Of a DNA stretch of 9,681 nucleotides, positions 1-6,763 are shown piece after piece. Made by a program: the position numbers and the translations under genes. This DNA comes from Planctomycetota bacterium (lineage in GTDB: Bacteria > Planctomycetota > Phycisphaerae > WQYP01), in assembly GCA_021818565.1 (NCBI GenBank), contig JAKATV010000048.1:1-9681 (forward strand). Reading direction: 5' to 3'. The first letter of the stretch is position 1; each line of letters opens with the position of its first letter. The notes under the pieces are model-generated. The model saw nothing but the letters and a program-made list of their open reading frames with translations. It made no database searches and was not told where the DNA came from.

Positions 1-138
1 TTAAACTCTCGGTGGTAGCGCAACGCAGTGGATTTCGCTGCGCCAGCCGTCTTTGTCGAATGTTCCGTCAAGTCAGCGGTGAAACGCCCGCGCATTTTCG
101 GCGCCGCCGGGAATTGGCGTAATGCAGGGTTATGACTT
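1..138. other. Non-coding stretch downstream of the GH16 gene
   Basis: No gene is supported here. On the minus strand, in the same frame as the GH16 gene, the sequence past the GH16 stop is read through several stops as short open pieces, GAENARAFHR then a stop and LDGTFDKDGWRSEIH continuing to a final TAA at 3-1. These look protein-like but are too short to call and have no start codon. I see no hairpin followed by a T-run that would act as a terminator for the GH16 gene. Confidence 0.4.
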
Positions 139-1059
139 TCATGGCAATCTATTGGCGTCTGGGCTCGGAGCCCTGTCATGCGTGCGCTTTGTGCTCTTTT
201 GCCTCGATGCTGTCGGTCGTTGCTTTTGATAAACCCGGATATATCGAATTTCGTATTTGGCGGGCAGGGCTTTATTATTAATCGGGCCGGCCCAGTTTCC
301 TCCCAGCGCCAGATTTAAAATGAGATACATCTTTTTGCGAAACGGATTGTTTGCGCCTGTCCCCGCAGCCGAAACATTAAACGTGAAGTACTTAATTCCA
401 TCAATAAAAAATGTGATGTGCTTGGGCGACCAGTCCACGCGATAGGTGTGAAATGTCTTCGCTGCCGAGCTTCGGAGAGTGAATTTGCGGAACTGCGATT
501 GGGCGTGGTGATTGCTTTCCCAATGAACAGTCGTGTGAATCACACGTGGCTCCCGGCCGAGCCACTCCATGACATCAATTTCTCCGCATTGTGGCCAGCC
601 CACTTTAGAAATATTCGTGCCAAGCAGCCAAAACGCGGGCCACATTCCGGCTCCGGCGGGGAGCTTGGCACGCATTTCAAAGCGGCCATATAGCCAACTC
701 TCCTTGCCCAAGGTCGTGAGGCTCGCGGATGTGTAGTGTGCCCATTTCCGTGCATAACGCCAATTATTTGCTCCGGGGCGATATTGCTTGTTGGCAACAC
801 GCTGCTTGCGGGCTTCAATGACCAGCATTCCCCGGCGGACCACCGCATTGCTCGGCTGGTAATATTGAGGCTCTTTGTTACGCACAAAGCCCCGTTCATA
901 GCTCCACTTTGCGGGATCAGGCCGTCCCGTCTTGGTAAAGTTATCCTGCCAAACCAGATGCCATGGGTTTGCCGGAGCGGCCGTCACATAATTGCGAAAA
1001 GTAGGTTCAGTGAGAATCGCGAATGCGATAAGAAAAATGAAATGCCATTTAATTTGCAT
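139..1059 (-). CDS. Secreted GH16 endo-beta-glucanase (laminarinase type)
   Basis: A 306-residue exported glycoside hydrolase of family 16, which cleaves internal beta-1,3 or mixed beta-1,3/1,4 glycosidic bonds with retention. Residues 1 to about 28 form a Sec signal peptide: a short basic start, a hydrophobic core and a cleavage region near VTAAPA. The jelly-roll domain runs from about 32 to 278. The catalytic motif is EIDVME at 160-165, giving E160 as nucleophile, D162 as assisting residue and E165 as acid/base. The extra residue of this EXDXXE pattern is the beta-bulge form typical of laminarinases and their marine-polysaccharide relatives, and unlike plant XTHs or lichenases. WPAFWLLG (140-147) and NLALGGNW (249-256) are also typical of the family. 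After the last strand (IRYIRVYQ) there is a 27-residue basic tail of unknown role. The ATG follows a weak GGTGG sequence by 5 nt. It lies 69 bp after the DUF4038 gene and is probably co-transcribed. The exact glucan substrate cannot be read from sequence. Confidence 0.93.
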   Translation of the reverse strand: MQIKWHFIFLIAFAILTEPTFRNYVTAAPANPWHLVWQDNFTKTGRPDPAKWSYERGFVRNKEPQYYQPSNAVVRRGMLVIEARKQRVANKQYRPGANNWRYARKWAHYTSASLTTLGKESWLYGRFEMRAKLPAGAGMWPAFWLLGTNISKVGWPQCGEIDVMEWLGREPRVIHTTVHWESNHHAQSQFRKFTLRSSAAKTFHTYRVDWSPKHITFFIDGIKYFTFNVSAAGTGANNPFRKKMYLILNLALGGNWAGPINNKALPAKYEIRYIRVYQKQRPTASRQKSTKRTHDRAPSPDANRLP

Positions 1060-1068
1060 GTTGCCACC

Positions 1069-1118
1069 ATACCTTCAGGTATACCGTATCTAAGGTTTTA
1101 TTGTACCGGTAAAATACC
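1069..1118. promoter_or_regulatory. Cluster of TACC/GGTA palindromes, candidate operator
   Basis: The 69-bp gap in front of the GH16 gene contains overlapping inverted repeats: ATACCT-TC-AGGTAT (1069-1082), GGTATACC (1078-1085) and GGTA-AAA-TACC (1108-1118). TACC begins at 1070, 1082, 1104 and 1115, so the copies are 12, 22 and 11 bp apart, close to whole helical turns. This arrangement suits a protein-binding site placed just upstream of the GH16 start, perhaps giving the second gene of the pair its own control. That function is inference. The hairpin potential is weak and no T-run follows on the minus strand, so a terminator is less likely. Confidence 0.35.
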
Positions 1119-1128
1119 CGCCCTGTGA

Positions 1129-2574
1129 TTAATCCTGTTGGGTGTTGAGCACCAAAACCCAATCGCTGGACCCGGCATGGTTTTTACGTGCGGGAGAAAA
1201 CCGCATTTTCCCGCGATTTACCAGAGGTAAGCGGGAAATTGCGGTATACGTTCCGTTGGTCGGGTCAAACCAGCTCGCGTGCACGGGCCTAGAGAGTTTT
1301 GCCATGTTGACCTCAAGGCTGCGCGGCGTGGGCAGATAGGCCACCACGAGGGTTCTATCGGCCGTACAGGCTGCCGTGCAATAATCGTCTTGACTGACAC
1401 GTGTGTTGGTATTTCCATAAGTTCCCAATCCTGCGATTACCACATCGTGTGATTGATCCGGTATCAGCGCGTACCATGGTATGGAATTAAAAAAGTGCTT
1501 CCATATCTTGAACTGTGCGGCACCCGGCGTGTTAAGATGGGATTGCCATTCGGGGAAGAAGCCCCAGATGTAATGGTTGCCGTAAATCTGTCCGCATCCG
1601 CCACAAAGCATTGTCCAATACGCCTGTCGCCGCAGCACCGCCGGTGTGCCATAATCCGGGGGAAGCCCGACGTTTTCCATCTCATAGTGCGCCTCGAGCA
1701 GAAACGTGGGCATCGGTGGCTGGTGATTATAGTTCTGTAACATCTGCTGATACGTGGCCCCATAGGTGTAGGCCCCATTAAGAGAAATGAGATTGGTCCA
1801 GGCGGGATCCTGAAGCGATGGGGTGCATAACAATTCGACGGTTTGAATGGTGGTGGGATCGGCAGCATGAACGCCTTCCGCGACGGCCTGAACAACCCTA
1901 TCATTGCGGTGTTTTGCCCAGCTTCCGAAGTCGTTGCCATTGAGCCATATAATGTTTTTAAAGTGGCCATACCGTTGGCCGAGAAACTTTCCGTACTTCA
2001 GGCACTTTTCCGGGCCGTTATTTTGCAAGGTCTTCAGCCATTGACCGGTTTCAATCGGATCTAAAAATACCAAAAGGCCCATTTTTGCGGCGATCCCGAG
2101 CATGTGATCGGCCCGCGCAAAATAGGCTTCATTGGGTCTGGTGAGATCATAGTTCGCTAAATCCGTGCCACCGGCTAGATAGCCCATAAATGGCCGTATA
2201 CCGTCGAGGGTGCTGCCATCTTTATTACAACTCGGGAAGTAAGGCCCGGCGCACAGGAGGTTGATCCACATGGAGTTAAATCCATAGGCCAGCCGATTGG
2301 TAAAGTAGTGTGATGCCTGCTGAACGCTCAGTTTTACGACCATCGCCTGGGGTGCATCTCCGGCGATTAAAAAAGGGGCGTTGTGCTGATCCATCAGATA
2401 ACGCCGGCTGCCGCTGATTTGGAGCGGGAACGATGTCGGATGTATCTTGTCGCGGTCTTTTCCAACCGCCAAGGCTGACCTTTGAAGCAGCCTCGGCGGT
2501 GCCATCAGTGAGACCGCCACGGAGCCGGCGGCTCTCATGAGATTCCTTCGGTTCAAAAAGGTGGGTTGGTTCAT
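1129..2574 (-). CDS. Exported DUF4038 apiosidase-like glycosidase
   Basis: A 481-residue enzyme with a DUF4038 (GH140/apiosidase-like) TIM barrel and a C-terminal 'putative collagen-binding' beta domain. The barrel runs from about 55 to 370. FLIAGDAPQAM (68-78) and the FNSMWINLL segment (99-107) are typical of the family. WLNGNDF (210-216) supplies D215 and FLLEAHYE (291-298) supplies E294, the likely acid/base and nucleophile by analogy with GH140. The C-terminal domain (about 385-478) shows the family marks VVAYLP, WFDPTNGTY and DWVLVLN. GH140 removes apiose side branches from rhamnogalacturonan II, but DUF4038 enzymes vary and the substrate here is not known. The leader NRRNLMRAAGSVAVSLMA is Tat-like. 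I chose the ATG at 2574 because GGAG lies 6 nt upstream and the Tat leader starts there. The frame stays open to 2925 with 117 more codons, but that extension has no export or domain signature. It is first of a minus-strand pair with GH16. Confidence 0.88.
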   Translation of the reverse strand: MNQPTFLNRRNLMRAAGSVAVSLMAPPRLLQRSALAVGKDRDKIHPTSFPLQISGSRRYLMDQHNAPFLIAGDAPQAMVVKLSVQQASHYFTNRLAYGFNSMWINLLCAGPYFPSCNKDGSTLDGIRPFMGYLAGGTDLANYDLTRPNEAYFARADHMLGIAAKMGLLVFLDPIETGQWLKTLQNNGPEKCLKYGKFLGQRYGHFKNIIWLNGNDFGSWAKHRNDRVVQAVAEGVHAADPTTIQTVELLCTPSLQDPAWTNLISLNGAYTYGATYQQMLQNYNHQPPMPTFLLEAHYEMENVGLPPDYGTPAVLRRQAYWTMLCGGCGQIYGNHYIWGFFPEWQSHLNTPGAAQFKIWKHFFNSIPWYALIPDQSHDVVIAGLGTYGNTNTRVSQDDYCTAACTADRTLVVAYLPTPRSLEVNMAKLSRPVHASWFDPTNGTYTAISRLPLVNRGKMRFSPARKNHAGSSDWVLVLNTQQD

Positions 2575-2580
2575 TGAACG

Positions 2581-2584
2581 CTCC
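2581..2584 (-). promoter_or_regulatory. Shine-Dalgarno GGAG deciding the DUF4038 start
   Basis: Read on the minus strand, GGAG is followed by 6 nt and then the ATG at 2574. The same CTGGAG sequence precedes the CE2 start, so it is a consistent ribosome-binding signal in this genome. It favours the 481-residue protein over the longer open frame. Confidence 0.6.
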
Positions 2585-2788
2585 AGTGGGTTATTCGACC
2601 ACTTCATTGTGTTTCCATGGTTACCGCTGTTACTGCCTGATTCGTCGGTGCCTTCACTACGACCACATTGATATCTTTCACCGGCACCGGCTGGCTTACT
2701 GCTGCGGAAAACCGGCGAGCTATTAACGCGCCACGGTAAAACGACGATTTCACCGCAGATACGAACGTGCAATGATACCCGGTTGCTC

Positions 2789-2817
2789 TTGACCTTTTGC
2801 GACAAAAATTGTGTTCT
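2789..2817 (+). promoter_or_regulatory. Possible sigma-70-like promoter for the CE2-GH74 pair
   Basis: TTGACC (2789-2794) is separated by exactly 17 bp from TGTTCT (2812-2817). The -35 is a good match and the -10 is poor. It would give a leader of about 250 nt before the CE2 gene. Promoter consensus in the presumed lineage is uncertain, so this is only a candidate. Confidence 0.2.
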
Positions 2818-3025
2818 ATTGCGCAACGCGCGGTGGGGTGCCGCAAGGGGAAGATCTATTTGCCGCTGTGGGCCAGGGACATCAATCCAGGAAGTTGTGC
2901 AGGCTTCGCGTAAGGAGCGCTTCATTGGAGTAGCGGCGATTTATAGGCCTTCGTCGCCGCAAGCCACGACACGCAGCTGCGCAAAGTGACATCGCTCGCG
3001 ACGCCAAATGACAATCCAGTGGGGA

Positions 3026-3031
3026 TATAGT
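3026..3031 (+). promoter_or_regulatory. Possible -10 element upstream of the CE2 gene
   Basis: TATAGT matches the TATAAT consensus at five of six positions and sits 43 nt before the chosen ATG, giving a leader of plausible length. No good -35 hexamer is found at 16-18 bp. If used, it would probably depend on an activator. Confidence 0.25.
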
Positions 3032-3062
3032 GATAGCGTGAATGACTTGATGATTGCACACT

Positions 3063-3066
3063 GGAG
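3063..3066 (+). promoter_or_regulatory. Shine-Dalgarno GGAG deciding the CE2 start
   Basis: GGAG lies 8 nt before the ATG at 3075. An in-frame TTG at 3054 would start before this signal and has none of its own, so the ATG at 3075 is preferred. Confidence 0.65.
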
Positions 3067-3074
3067 AACAGAAA

Positions 3075-4193
3075 ATGGTGAAAACGTACACGACGGTTTA
3101 TACCAGCGGATTAGCTCTTGCAGCAATTGTTTACGCTTCGCTTTTCTGCGGGGGCTTGCCTGGGTCCGCCGGTGCCACGATGAAGCCACTCCCTGTTAAA
3201 ATTTCCGCATACAACAAGGATATTCTTTATGTGGGACGCTTTGATGATTCACAGCCGGCGGGGCCGCGTTGTGCCTGGTCCGCCAGTAGTGTTACGCTGC
3301 GATTTACCGGCACCGCGGTCGCGGCGCGTATGTCAGGAAGCTCCAATGATCGCTGGCAGATTATTGTGGATGGACGCGCGACAAAAAAACTGACGATGGT
3401 GGGTAGACCGGCGTTATTCCCGCTGGCGTCGGGTTTAAAGGCAGGCATTCATACTATTACACTGTTCAAGCTGGGCGAGCCAATATGGGGCACAACTCAG
3501 ATTATGTCTTTTAGATTGGCTCCAGGCAGTAAACTGCTGCCGATGCGGGGAGATTCTCGACATTTCGAGGTAATCGGTGATTCCATCAGCGCTGGTTATG
3601 GCGATCAGGCACCCAACCAGACCTATCACTTTGCGGCTAAAACGGAAAATGCGTATCTGACCTACGGGGCTGTCGCGGCTCGAGATATGAACGCGGAATA
3701 TGTTTGCATCGCCTGGTCCGGAAAGTGCCTGTGGCCAAGAAACACGATTCCCAAAATCTATGGACGAGTGCTTCCCCAAGACCCCAAGAGTCACTGGAAT
3801 TACGCCTGGAAACCGCAGGCTATTCTGATTAACCTGGGTACCAATGATTTTGCGGGGGGCGATCCGGCAGAACGTGGGTGGGTCGCCGCCTATGTAGCGT
3901 TTATCAGGCGGCTGCGAAAACACGATCCGGGTGTTTCAATCTTTTGTGCCTTAAGCCCCATGCTTTCAAACTCCTGGTCCGCCAGTAAAAATGCCCGTTC
4001 CATGTGCCGTCGATACATTCTGGCGGCGGTTGGTACGTGCCACCGTCTTGGGTATCGCAAGGTCTATTTCCTGGATTTTCCAATGCAAACCGGTAAGTAC
4101 GGATTCGGAGCCGATTGGCATCCAAGTGTTGGTGAACATCGCTTCATGGCCACGATCGTTGAGCGTGCGCTGCGTGAAAAATTGGGATGGTAA
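3075..4193 (+). CDS. Secreted CE2-type acetyl esterase (SGNH hydrolase)
   Basis: A 372-residue carbohydrate esterase with the two-domain plan of family CE2, which removes acetyl groups from xylan, glucomannan and related polysaccharides. Residues 1 to about 34 form a Sec signal peptide. Residues about 48-150 form the N-terminal jelly-roll of CE2, beginning YVGRFDD and ending with GLKAGIHTITLFKLGEPIWG, a close match to the usual G-HTI-L-K-E pattern. The SGNH domain runs from about 164 to 368. GDS (168-170) gives S170 as nucleophile, WSG (215-217) and GTND (255-258) supply the oxyanion-hole Gly and Asn, and DWHP (347-350) supplies D347 and H349. All key residues are present, so it should be active. 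Export suggests it works outside the cytoplasm, opening acetylated substrate for the neighbouring glycosidases. The GH74-type gene follows after 30 bp, probably in the same transcript. Precise substrate is inference. Confidence 0.92.
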   Translation: MVKTYTTVYTSGLALAAIVYASLFCGGLPGSAGATMKPLPVKISAYNKDILYVGRFDDSQPAGPRCAWSASSVTLRFTGTAVAARMSGSSNDRWQIIVDGRATKKLTMVGRPALFPLASGLKAGIHTITLFKLGEPIWGTTQIMSFRLAPGSKLLPMRGDSRHFEVIGDSISAGYGDQAPNQTYHFAAKTENAYLTYGAVAARDMNAEYVCIAWSGKCLWPRNTIPKIYGRVLPQDPKSHWNYAWKPQAILINLGTNDFAGGDPAERGWVAAYVAFIRRLRKHDPGVSIFCALSPMLSNSWSASKNARSMCRRYILAAVGTCHRLGYRKVYFLDFPMQTGKYGFGADWHPSVGEHRFMATIVERALREKLGW

Positions 4194-4209
4194 TGGTAAA
4201 CCATGAGTT

Positions 4210-4213
4210 GGAG
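4210..4213 (+). promoter_or_regulatory. Shine-Dalgarno-like GGAG before the GH74 start
   Basis: GGAG lies 10 nt before the ATG at 4224. An alternative in-frame ATG at 4203 has no clear ribosome-binding sequence, and this GGAG would fall inside it. The spacing of 10 nt is longer than at the other starts here, so the choice is moderately supported. Confidence 0.45.
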
Positions 4214-4223
4214 TAAAACCTCG

Positions 4224-6464
4224 ATGATTCATAACCCCGATCAACAAACCAGAAAGAGTAACGCCTCGGTTACCCGCAGGCGGTTCTGCTCAACCGTGGC
4301 GGCCTGCATTGCCCTGACAACGGCACAACGTAAAATCCAAGCTGCTTCCGGCGCAGGCGGTATTTCCCAGGCTGACTACCGGTGGCTCAATGTGGCGATG
4401 GGCGGCGGGGGGGCGATTCCAGGCATTGTGCTGCATCCCAAGGTGCCCGGGCTGGCGTATATTCATACGGACGTAGGCGGCTGCTATCGGTGGGATTCCG
4501 CAGATAAGCGATGGATACCGCTTTTGGATCGTATACCATTTAACCAGTGGAATCTTTACGGCGTTGACAGCATTGCCGTTGATCCAAATGATGTAACCGG
4601 AAATACTGTATATATCTCGACTGGTAAGTATGCTGATTCCTGGGCTTCCCCGGCGGGCATGGTGATGAAGTCCGCCGATCGCGGCGAAACATGGACCCGA
4701 ACCACGCTGTCCCCGACCGGCGGAAGCAACCAATCGCAGGGTTGCGGCGAGCGACTTGCTGTTGATCCGGCGAATGGACAACATGTGGTATACGCGTCAC
4801 AACTCAATGGACTGTTCTCAAGTTTTGATGCGGCCAAGACCTGGGATCGGATGCGTGCGGCACCATCTGGATGGTCGTCACAGAGTGCTTCCCGCAAAAA
4901 ACGGGGACACGGCTTGGCCTTTGTCGTGTTCGATCCTTCCTCCGGTATTACCGGCACACCGGCCCGGACCCGAATCATGTATATCGGGGCCACCGGAGAG
5001 GGAGTTTACAGAAGCAGAGATGGCGGCCAAAGCTGGCAGTTACTTGCTGGAGGGCCGGATTGGCCGCGGAAGGGGGTGATCGGAACCGATGGGGTTCTGG
5101 TGGTATCCCATCGTCGCGGAGTGGCAAAATTTGCCGCCGGCCGATGGACGAACATCACGCCGAGGACGCTGAAACATGGGACGTCCTGCGCTGTAGCGAT
5201 TGATCCATCGGACTCCAATCATATTGTGGCAACACTGGGATTGATGAATCGCATACCAGTGTTTCGGACAACTGATGGCGGAAAAACGTGGGCGAATGTT
5301 TCCGGAAAACGCAATGAGACCATCACGTGGTGGGCCGGTTGGCAATGGTTTTCCAACCCGTTCAGCCTGGCTTTTGACCCGCACCATAAGCATCGTGTTT
5401 GGGCTACAGATTGGTATGGAACCTATTGTACCGACGATGTTACTCGCCCTGAACCCGTTTGGACTAATTTTGTCGCTGGCATTGAGGAGCTGTGCATTAT
5501 CGGTGCCCTGACTGCACCGCCGACGGGCCGATGCCGCTTATACAGTGGTGCCGCCGATGAAGGCGGAGGCGATCACCTTTCCCTCACAAGGCCTCCACGA
5601 CGATCGCTGTGGGTTAAAGGACTGCCGGCCGGCCTGGACCGCACGGGAATTGCCGTGGCTTCTGATGATTCCAATTTTGTCGTATGCGTCGGCACGATCA
5701 ATTGGAGTTCACCGGGTACCGGGGCCTATTCCGTTAATGGGGGAGACAGTTGGACCGTATTCGCCAAGCTCCCATACAAAGGAATTAAGGGCGGGCGCGT
5801 AGTCCTGACAGGCAATCACCGGCGGATTCTCTGGGTCCCGCAGGAAGGCCCGCCGTACTATAGCGATGACTTGGGCCAAAAATGGAGTAAGGTAAAATGC
5901 CACGAAAGCTTAGCGGGCAGTTCGCATGGTGATAATATTTTTGTTTACGACCAACCGGTTGCGGTCGATGCCGCTGATGCAAATCGTGTCTATATTCTCA
6001 AGGGGTCCAAACTCTTTGTAAGCACTGATGCGGGAGAACATTTTGCCGTTGCGTTCACCAAGGCACCCGCAGACTGGAATCATAAGGTGCTTACCTCAGG
6101 CCAACCCGGTGATGTCTGGTTATCAGGTGGCACGCAGGGTTTGTTCCGTTCGCGCAATGGCGGTCGGGCTTTTGCACGGGTCAGTGGTGTTCAGGCGGCT
6201 TATATGTTCTGCTTCGGTAAATCACCCGCCGGAACAAATTTTCCCGCCCTGTTTGTTCAGGGTGAAGTGGAAGGTATCGCGGGATATTTCCGATCCGATG
6301 ATCAAGGCCGAAGTTGGGTGCGTATTGATATACCCATGCAAAGGGTTGGCGATGCGCCCAATACAATGACGGGTGACTGGAGAGTATTCGGCGGGGTGTT
6401 TGTCGGGACGACGGGCCGCGGAATATTCTACGGCTGCCCGGCAAATAGTGACCAGAATATTTGA
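4224..6464 (+). CDS. Exported GH74-type xyloglucanase-like beta-propeller enzyme
   Basis: A 746-residue protein (753 if the ATG at 4203 is used) resembling GH74 xyloglucanases, which cut the beta-1,4-glucan backbone of xyloglucan by inversion. The start WLNVAMGGGGAIPGIVLHP (55-73) with TDVGGCYRWD (82-91), followed by WNLYGVDSIAVDP and GERLAVDP, matches the GH74 N-terminal propeller. D83 would be one catalytic Asp. ADEGGGDH (444-451) appears to match the GD-GGF-H segment that begins the second propeller and would supply the other, D445; this equivalence is from memory. Asp-box repeats (S-D-G-W type) occur at about 150, 264, 349, 547, 600 and 691, with degenerate copies at 503 and 643. The length fits a two-propeller enzyme without a dockerin or carbohydrate-binding module. 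The leader SVTRRRFCSTVAACIAL is Tat-like, unlike the Sec leader of the CE2 protein. No terminator is evident after the stop. Activity on another beta-glucan remains possible. Confidence 0.88.
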   Translation: MIHNPDQQTRKSNASVTRRRFCSTVAACIALTTAQRKIQAASGAGGISQADYRWLNVAMGGGGAIPGIVLHPKVPGLAYIHTDVGGCYRWDSADKRWIPLLDRIPFNQWNLYGVDSIAVDPNDVTGNTVYISTGKYADSWASPAGMVMKSADRGETWTRTTLSPTGGSNQSQGCGERLAVDPANGQHVVYASQLNGLFSSFDAAKTWDRMRAAPSGWSSQSASRKKRGHGLAFVVFDPSSGITGTPARTRIMYIGATGEGVYRSRDGGQSWQLLAGGPDWPRKGVIGTDGVLVVSHRRGVAKFAAGRWTNITPRTLKHGTSCAVAIDPSDSNHIVATLGLMNRIPVFRTTDGGKTWANVSGKRNETITWWAGWQWFSNPFSLAFDPHHKHRVWATDWYGTYCTDDVTRPEPVWTNFVAGIEELCIIGALTAPPTGRCRLYSGAADEGGGDHLSLTRPPRRSLWVKGLPAGLDRTGIAVASDDSNFVVCVGTINWSSPGTGAYSVNGGDSWTVFAKLPYKGIKGGRVVLTGNHRRILWVPQEGPPYYSDDLGQKWSKVKCHESLAGSSHGDNIFVYDQPVAVDAADANRVYILKGSKLFVSTDAGEHFAVAFTKAPADWNHKVLTSGQPGDVWLSGGTQGLFRSRNGGRAFARVSGVQAAYMFCFGKSPAGTNFPALFVQGEVEGIAGYFRSDDQGRSWVRIDIPMQRVGDAPNTMTGDWRVFGGVFVGTTGRGIFYGCPANSDQNI

Positions 6465-6763
6465 CCTATGTCTTATGCGTCTTCGGTGTCGTTTTTGCCG
6501 ATGGGTTCGGCCGGGGGTAAACGCGGCCGCTTTGCTTGGGCGGACTTGTAATTTCTGGGCGTGATCCATGAAAAATTCCACTTTGGGCTTGATGCCGGCA
6601 CTTGCCGCTGCGCGTTTTGCGGCCCTTCGTGCAGCGGATTATGCTGGGGCTGTTTACTGGTCGGAATTGCCATGGCGAAATGGGGGTCAGTGACTTGCAA
6701 ACAATGCTTCATCGCCACGGTCTTGGAATTTCCAATCCATGCGCCGACAAAATGTTTGAGGCT
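6465..6763. other. Convergent intergenic region between GH74 and ABC exporter genes
   Basis: About 300 bp with no well-supported gene. It contains a small stem GCCGA-TGGGT-TCGGC (6497-6511) and a short palindrome TTGGAA-T-TTCCAA (6723-6735). Neither is followed by a T-run on the strand that needs a terminator, so no intrinsic terminator is called for either of the converging genes. Confidence 0.45.
6473..6673 (-). CDS. Doubtful small ORF, 66 residues
   Basis: A minus-strand open frame starting MAIPTSKQPQ and ending PAEPIGKNDTEDA, rich in Pro, Lys, Gln and Asn. It has no Shine-Dalgarno sequence, signal peptide or recognisable domain. It begins 91 bp after the ABC exporter stop on the same strand, so it could be carried on that transcript. 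A second frame across the same bases reads as an Ala/Arg/Lys-rich stretch, showing how permissive the composition is. I do not recognise it and give it little weight. Confidence 0.15.
   Translation of the reverse strand: MAIPTSKQPQHNPLHEGPQNAQRQVPASSPKWNFSWITPRNYKSAQAKRPRLPPAEPIGKNDTEDA

Larger units (their letters stand above)
2575..3074. promoter_or_regulatory. Divergent intergenic control region (500 bp)
   Basis: This lies between the start of the minus-strand DUF4038 gene and the plus-strand CE2 gene and should contain promoters for both pairs. I see no convincing gene. Two minus-strand frames are open by chance or by decay: an upstream extension of the DUF4038 frame, and a frame ending at 2604 whose last part (VPVKDINVVVVKAP) looks protein-like. 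Plus-strand promoter-like hexamers are listed separately. No clear long inverted repeat, riboswitch or terminator was recognised. Confidence 0.5.

Noticed and set aside
3435..3923. Minus-strand open frame of 162 residues
   Set aside because: It is wholly antisense to the CE2 esterase, whose catalytic motifs are intact.
6497..6511. Stem GCCGA-TGGGT-TCGGC as a transcription terminator
   Set aside because: On the plus strand the T-run precedes rather than follows the stem, and on the minus strand an A-run follows. Neither fits an intrinsic terminator.
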